A program made the translations under genes and the position numbers. A DNA stretch of 48,303 bases, taken from assembly GCA_021732415.1 (NCBI GenBank), contig JAKFVC010000100.1, positions 1-48,303 of the forward strand, in the 5' to 3' direction. Position 1 is the stretch's first letter. Each line of letters begins with the position of its first letter. Positions 16,127 through 24,833 of this stretch are shown one piece after another. This DNA comes from Planctomycetaceae bacterium (GTDB lineage Bacteria > Planctomycetota > Planctomycetia > Planctomycetales > Planctomycetaceae). A model generated the notes under the pieces. It was not told where the DNA came from. It saw only the letters and a list, made by a program, of their open reading frames with translations, and searched no databases.

Positions 16127-17125
16127 GGCCGCAACGTTCCGCGAGCCGGCCGGCGGCGATTTCGTCGCGATCACCGGGCGGGCCTTGCTATCCGCAACTC
16201 GGGGCGCAACGACTTGCTCCAGGGCCTGCAAAACCTCAGGCGGATGGCTTCCATGGAGCCCCGACTTCAGCTCATTCAAGACCGTCAAGGAACCCTTAAT
16301 CGCAACCGCATTCTGACCAAACGCCAACCGATCGTAGGCGCGAGCCGTCCGAATGATATAAGCGCCAATCGGCGGGCTCGAATTGCCAGCCACGGCTGGA
16401 ATTTCGTCTGTCCCCAGGACGGTCTCGTCAAACCGACGCAACAACGGCAAGGCGCCGCTGATCACGCCTCCCAGCGACTGGACCAGGTCCGCACCATTGA
16501 AGGTACACTCGATCGACTTGGCGTTCTCTCCATCCAGATTGCCGATCGCCTTCCGCACCACACGCGCCGTAATCTCGATGTGATCCATCTCCTGGAGCAT
16601 CGCGGCCACCCGGATGTCGTCGATCTCGCGCGATGTCAAACGCAACTGCTCGCCCATGTGCTGGCTGAGTTCCGCGATACGTGCCGGGCGGTCCTGGAGT
16701 TGCGGATGCACGCTGTGCAGATACTTCGACAGGACCTCAATCACACCGATATAGGCTTCGTGCAATTCGGTCATCTGTGTCGATCGCTCGTCGCTGAGCG
16801 TCCCGGCCAGAATCGTGGTGAGGCCCAATACTCCGCCCCAGATCGTAATAGCAAGAGCGCTCGTGAGCGGCGATCGGAATGCCGCAAACTGCGAAAAATC
16901 CTGAGCGGCGATGATCGTCACCATGACAACGCTCAACAATGCCAGCACTCCCGCGCGATAGCGACCGAGAAAAAATGCCCCCAGCACCACCGGCAGGAAG
17001 AAGAGGTTCAAGACCACCATCTTGACGCCCGGCACCTGATACATCAGGCTCGCCAATCCCACGATCACAATGATCAGGGACAGTTCCAACGCGAGGTCAT
17101 TTTTTTGCTTGATGTTCACAATCAC
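16121..17125 (-). CDS. Membrane protein with degenerate HD-GYP-like domain
   Basis: A 334-residue protein. Four hydrophobic helices fill residues 11-110 (about 12-30, 35-54, 58-74, 87-110). The cytoplasmic part from about 118 follows the helical pattern of HD-GYP phosphodiesterases (AYIGVIEVLSKYLH, RIAELSQHMGEQL, IDDIRVAAMLQEMDHIEI). Where active enzymes read LHDIGK, this one has LQEMDH (177-182), and the HHERxDGxGYP motif is absent, so it cannot bind the diiron centre and is probably not catalytic. Its start overlaps the stop of the upstream intact HD-GYP gene by ATGA (4 bp), so it is translationally coupled and probably forms a complex with it. The last codon and stop (Leu-TAG) lie within the palindromic arm at 16102-16126, suggesting the 3' end was remodelled by that element. 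Confidence 0.65.
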   Translation of the reverse strand: MIVNIKQKNDLALELSLIIVIVGLASLMYQVPGVKMVVLNLFFLPVVLGAFFLGRYRAGVLALLSVVMVTIIAAQDFSQFAAFRSPLTSALAITIWGGVLGLTTILAGTLSDERSTQMTELHEAYIGVIEVLSKYLHSVHPQLQDRPARIAELSQHMGEQLRLTSREIDDIRVAAMLQEMDHIEITARVVRKAIGNLDGENAKSIECTFNGADLVQSLGGVISGALPLLRRFDETVLGTDEIPAVAGNSSPPIGAYIIRTARAYDRLAFGQNAVAIKGSLTVLNELKSGLHGSHPPEVLQALEQVVAPRVADSKARPVIATKSPPAGSRNVAAL

Positions 17126-18324
17126 GCCCCGTTGTCAGTGTCTCGAAAGGCCGGATCGCGCGTCGCGGTTGCCGTCACAAGATCCGCACTCGGACGACCG
17201 AATTCCTCACTGGAAGTGACTCGAGTCAGGATCTGTTCCTGCTCAGAAGTCATGACAGGCACGTCCTGAGTCTCGGGCTGATCCGCACCGGCGTAGCAGT
17301 CCGACATCTCCCGCGCCCACTGCTGGAACTCAGCCTCGATTTCGAGGAAGACTTCGACGATATGCGGATCAAACTGGCTCCCCGCACCCTCGCGAATGAT
17401 CCGGACACATTTTTCGTGTCGGAACGGCTCTTTATAGACCCGTCGGACCGACAGCGCGTCATACACGTCCGCCACCGCAATGATGCGGGCCGCTAGTGGG
17501 ATCCGTTCGCCGGCCAAACCATTGGGATAGCCGGTTCCATCCCATCGTTCGTGATGACACAACGCAATTTCACGTGCCATTTCCAGGAAATTCGACGTTC
17601 CCAGGCGGCTTTCGATCTGTTCAATGCAATCGCCTCCCAGCAGAGTATGCTGTTGAATCTTCTCGCGTTCGGCGTCAGTCAACCGCCCCGGTTTCAGTAA
17701 TACAGAATCTTCAACACCGACTTTGCCAATATCGTGCAGAGCCGAACTGATCCCCAGCGATTTCAGGAACGTCGGCGTAATCTGCGACGCAAACTGAGGA
17801 TGACGCCGCATGGCTTCGGCCAGCCGGGTCGAATAGAGGGCGATGCGTTCCAAGTGATGGCCCGTCTCAGGATCACGCGATTCGGCCAGCTTGGCCAGTC
17901 CAAAAATCACGGCGTCACGGGTGCGAACGAGGTCGTGATTCTGCCGGGCAAACGCGTTGGCATCCGCCGCACGCTGCCGTTCGCGAATCGTATTCCAGCG
18001 CGACACGACCAGAAACGCAATCAACGCTTGAGAGCAAAAGATCCAGACAAACGCGATCACCTTGACCGTCAGCACGGGAGAAATCTCAGCCAGCAGCGCG
18101 TCCGCGGTGGCATCGGCCACTTCTTCTTCCGTGACCGGGGCCTCTTTACCGCTGACCACGGTCGAGTGCGAGCGGGTCCAATGGACGGCAGAATCGAGTA
18201 GTTTTTGCTCCAACCACAGTCCAACGGCCAGCGCAAGAGCCTGCCCCGCCACCGCCGCCAGGAACAGCAGGTGCAGGTCAGTCTTTCGTCGATCCGAGCC
18301 AAACCATCCCGACAAGTAACGCAT
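17122..18324 (-). CDS. HD-GYP domain protein (cyclic-di-GMP phosphodiesterase-type)
   Basis: A 400-residue membrane protein. Two helices (about 17-38 and 84-107) bracket a roughly 45-residue external segment, and a short coiled linker (about 110-136) leads to an HD-GYP domain (140-330). All key motifs are present: GHHLER (His156), LHDIGK (His197, Asp198, Lys201), His226, HHERWDGTGYPNG (His257/258, GYP 265-267) and DVYDAL. Such enzymes hydrolyse cyclic di-GMP or related dinucleotides. The C-terminal 70 residues are acidic and low-complexity. The gene heads a two-gene unit with the degenerate HD-GYP-like gene (ATGA overlap). Its external loop may sense an envelope signal, an inference from the topology. 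It is divergently transcribed from the MFS gene. Confidence 0.9.
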   Translation of the reverse strand: MRYLSGWFGSDRRKTDLHLLFLAAVAGQALALAVGLWLEQKLLDSAVHWTRSHSTVVSGKEAPVTEEEVADATADALLAEISPVLTVKVIAFVWIFCSQALIAFLVVSRWNTIRERQRAADANAFARQNHDLVRTRDAVIFGLAKLAESRDPETGHHLERIALYSTRLAEAMRRHPQFASQITPTFLKSLGISSALHDIGKVGVEDSVLLKPGRLTDAEREKIQQHTLLGGDCIEQIESRLGTSNFLEMAREIALCHHERWDGTGYPNGLAGERIPLAARIIAVADVYDALSVRRVYKEPFRHEKCVRIIREGAGSQFDPHIVEVFLEIEAEFQQWAREMSDCYAGADQPETQDVPVMTSEQEQILTRVTSSEEFGRPSADLVTATATRDPAFRDTDNGA

Positions 18325-18464
18325 TTTGACCTATATCGTGAACGCAGGACACATCATTGAATTTAGTCCGCGATTCCCTTCAGGTCGGGATGATTCCAAA
18401 AAAATACATGAATCCGATACGTCCGGTTATATCGTCTTTGCTGGTTATCGGAGTTGTTTCGAAT

Positions 18465-18659
18465 CGTGGGACGGGTCTCCAGGCCCGTCAGTCCCCATCG
18501 AAGGCCAATGATTCTCTCCCATTACAAAGGACAGGTGAGCCGGGTGCCGTAAGGCCCCGGACCGGAAGTTGGATCGCTTCTCGAATTGTCCGGGGCCTCA
18601 CGGCACCCGGCTCACCTAGTCGAAATACAGGACGGACGGGCCTGGAGACCCATCCCACG
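18465..18659. repeat. GGGACGGGTCTCC palindrome, copy 1, with nested element
   Basis: Arms of 25 bp (18465-18489, CGTGGGACGGGTCTCCAGG then CCCGTC, and 18635-18659) with one mismatch. The loop contains the 18533-18617 palindrome. Unlike most elements here it lies between divergent genes (HD-GYP and MFS), so any promoter of either gene must sit inside or beside it. Confidence 0.9.
18533..18617. repeat. GGTGAGCCGGG palindrome nested in the previous element
   Basis: Arms of 30 bp (18533-18562 and 18588-18617, beginning AGGTGAGCCGGGTGCCGT) with one mismatch and a 25-nt loop. A decayed relative is at 8837. Confidence 0.9.
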
Positions 18660-18729
18660 ATGGCCCACCAACTGGAATCCCAACAGCCCTTTGACATAAG
18701 ATTGAGGAGACCCGCACGGAGCCCACCGC

Positions 18730-19995
18730 TTGACTGCCCTCGACGTAGAGTCCCCCAATCCTGCCACACCTCAGGTCAGCCCCACTTTGGCTCCCTCCGA
18801 GTTTCACGGCTACGACCGGACATTCTGGCTCGCCTACTTGTCGAACGGCCTCCTCACGATGGCCAATGCCGCCATGGTGCGGTATGCCGACTTCGTCAGC
18901 GTCGTCGGGGGCGAGGAACGCCAGCTCGGGTTGATCGTCGGATTCGGGATGATCGGCAGCATCATCATCCGCCTGGCGCAGGGCGAGGCCATCGACCGTT
19001 ACGGAGCCGCGCGGGTCTGGCTGTGGTCCAGCCTGCTCTATTCGATCGCGATGATGCTGCATCTGACGGTGACGACCGCCTACGGTGTTGAAATCTTCGT
19101 GATCCGCCTGATGTTGCAGGCGAGTCTCGCGGGATTTTCCGGCTCTTCAATTACCTTCGTTGCCCTACGTGTCCCGCCAATGCGCATGGCCGAAATGGTC
19201 GGGGCCCTGGGAACCTCTGGCTTCGTCGGCATCATGCTGGGCCCGTTGCTGGGAGATTGGCTGGCCAGTGGGGGAGCGAGCCGTGAGACCGTCGTCGACC
19301 AGTTGTTTCTGATCGCCTCGACGCTGGCCATTCTGTCGACCGCCGTCACCTGGTTTGTGACCAGCGATGCCCAGCCCGCAGTCCATCGCCGCCGGCCGAA
19401 TCTCTGGCACGTCGTCACCCGTTATCATCCGCTGGTGATTTCCATTACGGCAGCGGCGATGGGCGCCGGGCTGTCGATTCCCATGACATTCCTGCGGCCG
19501 TTCGCGGTGGAAGCCCATCTCAACAATGTGGGATTGTTCTTCGTCGTCTACTCGTGCGTCGCGTTTGTGGCACGAGTGGCCACGGCTTCCCACTTTTCCC
19601 GACTGGGCAACCGGCTGTGGATCATCGTGGGCCTGTCGCTGATGACGCTCAGCTTTCTCTGCTACATCCCCGTCACACGCACCTGGCACCTGATTTTTCC
19701 CGGTGCCATTGCCGGCGTCGCCCACGCCTTATTATTCCCCGCAGTGATGGCCGCCGGAACCGCCGCATTCCCACGACGCTATCTGGGCGTGGCGACATCG
19801 CTGATTCTGGCGACATTTGATATCGGCGTATTCCTGGGAGCCCCGATCATCGGGGCCTTCATCCGGGAAGCCAAACATCACACGGACGCTGCCTATCCCA
19901 TCACCTTCGCGGCAACTGCCGCAGCAATCGGCTGCGTCACGGTGATCTTCTGGTGCAGTTCGGTTGGGAAGGTCAAATCAGCCGCTGGGCGCTAG
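18730..19995 (+). CDS. Major facilitator superfamily transporter
   Basis: A 421-residue protein with about 12 transmembrane helices in two six-helix halves separated by a cytoplasmic loop near residues 215-235 (SDAQPAVHRRRPN). The loop between helices 2 and 3 carries the MFS signature in the form RLAQGEAIDRYGAARVW. It is an inner-membrane secondary transporter; nothing in the sequence or neighbourhood identifies the substrate. The start is TTG at 18730 with GGAG about 10 bp upstream. The last residues (SAAGR) and stop lie inside the palindromic element at 19977-20071, so the C-terminus was supplied or altered by that element. It converges with the DUF1501 gene. Confidence 0.85.
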   Translation: MTALDVESPNPATPQVSPTLAPSEFHGYDRTFWLAYLSNGLLTMANAAMVRYADFVSVVGGEERQLGLIVGFGMIGSIIIRLAQGEAIDRYGAARVWLWSSLLYSIAMMLHLTVTTAYGVEIFVIRLMLQASLAGFSGSSITFVALRVPPMRMAEMVGALGTSGFVGIMLGPLLGDWLASGGASRETVVDQLFLIASTLAILSTAVTWFVTSDAQPAVHRRRPNLWHVVTRYHPLVISITAAAMGAGLSIPMTFLRPFAVEAHLNNVGLFFVVYSCVAFVARVATASHFSRLGNRLWIIVGLSLMTLSFLCYIPVTRTWHLIFPGAIAGVAHALLFPAVMAAGTAAFPRRYLGVATSLILATFDIGVFLGAPIIGAFIREAKHHTDAAYPITFAATAAAIGCVTVIFWCSSVGKVKSAAGR

Positions 19996-20071
19996 CCCAC
20001 GGTTCCGAATCACAATCAGGTTCGATACCTATCCCACGACAAGAACCGGACGCTAGCGCGTGCCGGCTGAT
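19977..20071. repeat. GCTAGC-type palindrome, copy 2, overlapping the MFS stop
   Basis: Imperfect 28-bp arms: 19977-20004 (ATCAGCCGCTGGGCGCTAGC) and the complement of 20044-20071 (ATCAGCCGGCACGCGCTAGC). It lies between convergent genes: the left arm contains the MFS stop codon and the right arm ends 14 bp from the DUF1501 stop. Confidence 0.8.
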
Positions 20072-20085
20072 GACGCAACACGACA

Positions 20086-21558
20086 TCAAATGATTTCCTT
20101 GATCGGTTCGACGTGTTCCACGCCAACCAGCTTCTGATCTAATCCGCCATAGAAATACGCCAACCGATTGGGGTCCAAGCCCATCTGATTCAAAATCGTC
20201 GCGTGCAGGCGTTTCACGTGTGTGGGATGTTCCACGGCGGCCGCCCCCAGTTCATCGGTGGTGCCATAACTTTGGCCACCTTTGATTCCGCCTCCGGCCA
20301 TCCACATGGTGAAGCCGTAGGCGTTGTGATCGCGACCGGTCCCTTCCGCATATTCCGCCGTCGGCTGGCGACCGAATTCACCACCCCACACGATCAGGGT
20401 CTGGTCCAGTAACCCGCGCTGCTTGAGATCCTGAATCAGCCCGGCAATCGGCTTGTCGGTATTGCCCGCGTGGTAGCTGTGATTCTTAAACAAATCACCA
20501 TGAGCATCCCAGTTGGCGTCATTGTGATTCCCGCCCGAGTAAAGCTGAATGAACCGCACGCCACGCTCGACCAGTCGCCGGGCCAGCAGGCACCGCTTGC
20601 CGAAATCCTGGGTCCGGGGTTCATTGAGACCGTAAAGATTCTGAGTCGCCTCGCTCTCCTGGTTCAAATCAACCGCCTCGGGGGCCGACTGCTGCATCTT
20701 ATAGGCAAGCTCATAGCTCGCGACGCGTGCCGCCAGTTCGCTGTTTTCACTGCGCGCCGCGAGATGCTGTTGATTCTCAATCTGTAGTGAATCCAGCAAT
20801 TCCCGCTGCATTTCACGAGTCATCCCCGCGGGCAGATTGAGGTCAATGACCGCGGCCCCCTTGGACCGCATGATCGTTCCCTGATACGTGGCTGGCATAT
20901 ATCCGCTCGACCAGTTCTTGGCGCCGCTGATCGGACCGCCCGTGGGATCAAGCATCACCACGAAGCCCGGCAGGTTCTCGTTTTCACTACCTAATCCGTA
21001 ATTCACCCACGAACCCAGCGCCGGACTTCCGCTGAGGATTTTCCCGGAATTCATCTGCAGCATTGCCGAACCGTGAATCGGCGAATCAGCCGTCATCGAC
21101 TTGAGAAATGCGATGTCATCGACACAGTTCGATAGATGTGGAAAAAGTTCCGAGACCCACTGACCTGATTTGCCATACTGCTTGAACTTCCACTTCGGCC
21201 CGACCACCCTGCCTTCATTCTTCTCACCGCCACGCCCCTTCGTTTTCACGGGGATTGTCTTGCCATCAAGCTCATACAGTTTCGGCTTGTAGTCAAACGT
21301 ATCAACCTGGCTGGGGCCGCCGTACATGAAAAGAAAGATGACGCTCTTGGCCTTACCAGGAAAGTGCGAGGGCTTCGGCGCCAGGGGATTCGCAAACTTC
21401 CGTTCGGCTTCAGCGGCCATCGCTTGTGAGCGGAAAAATCCATCTGAAGAGAGCATTCCCGTCAACGCAACCGAAGTAAATCCCGCACCGGCCTCCCACA
21501 GGAATTCACGTCGCGTACGACCGCAGAAAGATCCTGAACCGAAGTTGAAGTTTGACAT
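20086..21558 (-). CDS. DUF1501 family protein, Tat-exported
   Basis: A 490-residue protein beginning MSNFNFGSGSFCGRTRREFLWEAG. The R-R-x-F-L motif with a following hydrophobic stretch marks Tat export in folded form. DUF1501 belongs to the alkaline phosphatase/sulfatase-like superfamily; typical signatures are IFLFMYGGPSQVDTFD near the N-terminus, HSNADDL-like... more exactly RFIQLYSGGNHNDANWDAH mid-protein, and VWGGEFGRQPTAE with GRDHNAYGFTMWMAGGG towards the C-terminus. The enzymatic activity is unproven. It lies downstream of a PSCyt1/DUF1549/DUF1553 gene, a pairing repeated many times in planctomycete genomes. ATG 21558 with AAGGGTAG upstream is preferred over 21582. Confidence 0.9.
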   Translation of the reverse strand: MSNFNFGSGSFCGRTRREFLWEAGAGFTSVALTGMLSSDGFFRSQAMAAEAERKFANPLAPKPSHFPGKAKSVIFLFMYGGPSQVDTFDYKPKLYELDGKTIPVKTKGRGGEKNEGRVVGPKWKFKQYGKSGQWVSELFPHLSNCVDDIAFLKSMTADSPIHGSAMLQMNSGKILSGSPALGSWVNYGLGSENENLPGFVVMLDPTGGPISGAKNWSSGYMPATYQGTIMRSKGAAVIDLNLPAGMTREMQRELLDSLQIENQQHLAARSENSELAARVASYELAYKMQQSAPEAVDLNQESEATQNLYGLNEPRTQDFGKRCLLARRLVERGVRFIQLYSGGNHNDANWDAHGDLFKNHSYHAGNTDKPIAGLIQDLKQRGLLDQTLIVWGGEFGRQPTAEYAEGTGRDHNAYGFTMWMAGGGIKGGQSYGTTDELGAAAVEHPTHVKRLHATILNQMGLDPNRLAYFYGGLDQKLVGVEHVEPIKEII

Positions 21559-21619
21559 ATGAACTACCCTTATTAATTCCAACCAGCAAAATCAACCGAT
21601 CGTTGATCGCCAGGCATTT

Positions 21620-21707
21620 GATTAGTGAAGATTAGCGGAGATTAGTGTTCCAAAAAAAGAATTACGAAGATTTTTAGAACACTAATCTTCGCTAATCCAC
21701 ACTAATC
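21620..21707. repeat. GATTAGTG palindrome inside the DUF1549-DUF1501 operon
   Basis: Arms of 31 bp (21620-21650 and 21677-21707) with three mismatches; each arm is itself built from three GATTAG units. The loop is A-rich (AAAAAAAGAATTACG). It lies 46 bp after the DUF1549 stop and 61 bp before the DUF1501 start, so it may adjust the relative expression of the pair. Confidence 0.85.
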
Positions 21708-21753
21708 TCATTCAACGTTGCCTTTCGCAAACTTCGGGGAGCAAGCCAGATCC

Positions 21754-24648
21754 TCAGTCAACGTACACAAACTCGTTCAAGTTATAGACCAGCAAACAGT
21801 AATACTTGAGTGCCTGATCGACGTCCAACTGATGCTTCTCACGTAACGATTTCAGCAGCTTCAATCCGCGTTCTACGCTGGCCATTTCGGGTTCACGGCT
21901 CAATGCCAACTTCAAGGCCAGGCGCACTTGTTTCTCGGCGTCATCCGCCGCATCCTGTTTCACTCGGCGAGCAAACTCAGTCGCCTGCGTATTCAGGAAG
22001 TCTCCATTCAACATCGCCAACGCCTGGGTCGGTTGCGTAGTCGCGAATCGTGCAGCACAACTGCTGTCGGTATCAGCGAAATCAAAGTCCGCCAGCAATG
22101 GTGTAATCAGCGATCGTTTCACATGAATATAAACACTACGCCGCGCCTGCTCTTCGGGAGACGATTTCCCCCAGCCAGAACCTGGTGCAGATTGTCCCGC
22201 CAGCACTTCCGCCGAGATCTCCGGATAGATCCCCGGACCATACATCTTCAGATTCAAGCGTCCATTGACGGCATGAATTGTGTCTCGCAGCTCCTCAGCA
22301 CTGAGCCGGCGCATTTCGAAGCGTGAGAACAAATCGTTAACGGGATCTTTCTCCAACGCCAACTTGCTGGGACGAGAAGACATTCGATAAGTACTCGACA
22401 GCATGATCGTCTTGTGGAGCGCCTTCATGTGCCAGCCCTGATTGATGAACTCGGCAGCCAGCCAATCCAGCAGTTCGGGATGAGTTGGCAGGTCCCCCAA
22501 TTGACCAAAGTTGTTCGGTGAACGCACCAAGCCTCGACCAAAATGATGCTGCCAGATTCGATTGACCATCACTCGGGAGGTCATCCGGTTTTCTGGAGAC
22601 GCCACCCAGTTCGCCAATGCCAGGCGACGGCCCGATGACTTGGCGTCGGGAGCAGGAGTCGGCACGACAGCAGTCCCGCCACCTAAGATCGATAGGAATC
22701 CGGGCTCGACCTTATCGCGAGGGGAGGTCGGATTACCACGATACAGGACGAAGGTCTCGGGCGGCTGCGATCCGAATTCTGACACGCTGAGAGCAAAGTC
22801 ACTCGACACGCGCTCGTTCTTCAGTTTCTCCATTTCCGCAAACAATCGCTGATATTCGCGGTGCTTCTCATCACCCAACAGCTTCACGCCGAGAGTCTTG
22901 ATTTGTTCCGTCAGATTTCGCACCGGCCCATTCTTGCGGACGGGCGTCAGCGGACGTCCTTCAAATCCCGGCCCCGACCACGCGACAGTCAGACCCAATC
23001 CATTGCTGCGTTGAAAATAATCCAGGCGTACCGGAACGCGCCCCTGCCTCAACCGCACGGTCGCCAGTTTTGGACTTCCTTCGCCGTGAATCCCGTCGTA
23101 CTCGACAATCTTCTTGCCGTCGATCGTGAGCCGCGACCCGTCATCGGAATCGAGCGAGAATGTGTACTCACCATCTGCCGGGACTTTCAAGATACCCGTA
23201 AAAACGAACCCAAAGTCCGTTTCCCGCGAAGCCGGCGAAATGTCGAATTTGCCCAACGGCAGCTTGGCGACCGTCTCGGCCTTCAAGTTGTCGAAGTCGG
23301 GCAGACGGTCCCAGTGGTCGCGATAAAAGCGGTATTCCAGTTCATCCAAATCGACCTGACCAGCCGGCCCACCGACGTTGGCCAACTGATCGTACTTGGT
23401 GCGGAACTCGGACTCGATCGCCGAGAGCGCCACCTGCGTTTGATTGCGTCGAGCTTCCAGAGTTCGCTGTTTCTCTGCGTACTGTCCGCGGGCCGCATCG
23501 TTCTCGAAAATCTGGCGTTCGACATGCGGGCCGTTCGTCCCGTTGGGCGTAATTCCGTGGAAAAACGCCAATAGACTGTAATAGTCCTTCTGCGGAATCG
23601 GATCGATCTTATGATCGTGACACCGGGCGCAATTCACCGTCAAACCGAGGAACACCTGGCCGGTCGTCGCCACCATGTCATCCAGGACATCAAACTTCGC
23701 CAGCAGCCGGTCCGCCGGTTCGTCGTCCCATAGTCCCAGTCGATAGTAGCCGGTCGCGATGATCGAATCGTTCGTCACCTGAGGTAACTCGTCGCCGGCC
23801 AGTTGCTCGCGGACAAACTGGTCGTACGGTTTGTCGTCGTTGAAGGCGCGAATCACATAGTCTCGATAACGCCAGGAATGCGGCTTATTGCCGTCGCGTT
23901 CAAAACTGTTCGTGTCGGCATAGCGGACGACATCCAGCCAATGTCGCCCCCAGCGTTCTCCATAACGCGGCGATTTCAGCAAGTTGTCGACGACCGTCTC
24001 GAACGCCCTCGGAGAGGCATCTTGCACGAACGCAGTCACCTCCGCGACCGTCGGCGGCAGACCTGTCAAATCGAAGTAAGCTCGACGGATCAGCGCGGCC
24101 TTGTCGGCGGGATCTTCCGGACTGAGACCGCGTTCCTCCAACTTGGCGAGAACGAAAGAATCAATCGGATTGGTGATCCAAGCGGCATTCTTAACGGCCG
24201 GCGGAGTTTGCTTTTTAGGAGCCTGAAACGCCCAGTATTCTTCCCACTTCGCCCCCTCTGCGACCCAGCGACGTAGAACGTCAACTTGCTCTGCAGTCAG
24301 CGGCTTCCCCTCTGGGGGCATACGTTCCCCCTCTTCAGTCGACGCCACGCGATTCAGCAACTCGCTCTTGCCGAGGTCTCCCGGAATGACGGCATGTTCT
24401 CCGGACGGCAATTCAGCCAGTGCGGATTCGCGCTTGTTCAAGCGCAAACCGGCTTCCGACTTGTCGGGACCATGACAGGAAAAGCAGCGCTTCGCGAAGA
24501 TCGGTTGCACTTCTCGAGCGAAATCCACCTTCGGCAGAGCAGGGCGGGTCTCAGCCTGTTGAGCCAACACCACGGTCGGCATCAACATCACGAGGGCCAT
24601 TCCCCAGACCAGTAGAATTCGGAATTTCGCAGGGACAGACTGCAGCAT
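21754..24648 (-). CDS. PSCyt1 / DUF1549 / PA14 / DUF1553 protein
   Basis: A 964-residue exported protein. The signal peptide covers residues 1-29. A cytochrome-like PSCyt1 domain with CFSCH (55-59) spans about 40-125. DUF1549 follows (about 150-360), with FDLTGLPPT, YGERWGRHWLDVVRYADT and a second C-x-x-C-H (CARCH, 340-344). A PA14-like beta-sandwich is inserted at about 435-565 (YTFSLDSDDGSRLTIDGKKI), a fold often used to bind glycans. DUF1553 forms the C-terminus (MVNRIWQHHFGRGLV, MLNGDFLN, LNEFVYVD). The role is unknown; the haem sites and PA14 domain suggest periplasmic handling of a polymeric or sugar substrate. It is followed by a DUF1501 gene. ATG 24648, preceded by GAGGAAATG, is chosen over 24675. 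Confidence 0.9.
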   Translation of the reverse strand: MLQSVPAKFRILLVWGMALVMLMPTVVLAQQAETRPALPKVDFAREVQPIFAKRCFSCHGPDKSEAGLRLNKRESALAELPSGEHAVIPGDLGKSELLNRVASTEEGERMPPEGKPLTAEQVDVLRRWVAEGAKWEEYWAFQAPKKQTPPAVKNAAWITNPIDSFVLAKLEERGLSPEDPADKAALIRRAYFDLTGLPPTVAEVTAFVQDASPRAFETVVDNLLKSPRYGERWGRHWLDVVRYADTNSFERDGNKPHSWRYRDYVIRAFNDDKPYDQFVREQLAGDELPQVTNDSIIATGYYRLGLWDDEPADRLLAKFDVLDDMVATTGQVFLGLTVNCARCHDHKIDPIPQKDYYSLLAFFHGITPNGTNGPHVERQIFENDAARGQYAEKQRTLEARRNQTQVALSAIESEFRTKYDQLANVGGPAGQVDLDELEYRFYRDHWDRLPDFDNLKAETVAKLPLGKFDISPASRETDFGFVFTGILKVPADGEYTFSLDSDDGSRLTIDGKKIVEYDGIHGEGSPKLATVRLRQGRVPVRLDYFQRSNGLGLTVAWSGPGFEGRPLTPVRKNGPVRNLTEQIKTLGVKLLGDEKHREYQRLFAEMEKLKNERVSSDFALSVSEFGSQPPETFVLYRGNPTSPRDKVEPGFLSILGGGTAVVPTPAPDAKSSGRRLALANWVASPENRMTSRVMVNRIWQHHFGRGLVRSPNNFGQLGDLPTHPELLDWLAAEFINQGWHMKALHKTIMLSSTYRMSSRPSKLALEKDPVNDLFSRFEMRRLSAEELRDTIHAVNGRLNLKMYGPGIYPEISAEVLAGQSAPGSGWGKSSPEEQARRSVYIHVKRSLITPLLADFDFADTDSSCAARFATTQPTQALAMLNGDFLNTQATEFARRVKQDAADDAEKQVRLALKLALSREPEMASVERGLKLLKSLREKHQLDVDQALKYYCLLVYNLNEFVYVD

Positions 24649-24745
24649 AGCGCATTTCCTCAGGTTCGCCGCCAACTCGCACCATCGACCCGTCGAGCAG
24701 GCGAACCTGTGATTATATCACCGATGACGAGCGGGCTCCAATCCG

Positions 24746-24825
24746 CTGTAGGATGGCCGCCCCGGCCGTCTTCTTTTTCCGCAGGATGAGTACAAAATTC
24801 GACGGCCGGGGCGGCCATCCTACAG
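24746..24825. repeat. CTGTAGGATGGCC palindrome, copy 2
   Basis: Perfect 25-bp arms (24746-24770 and 24801-24825), identical to those at 15908 and 16102, with a 30-nt loop. It ends 8 bp from the stop of the sigma-kinase gene. Confidence 0.95.
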
Positions 24826-24833
24826 GCAACGTC

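Noticed and set aside
18326-18511. Open frame upstream of the MFS gene
   Set aside because: It runs into the GGGACGGGTCTCC repeat and lacks a ribosome binding site.
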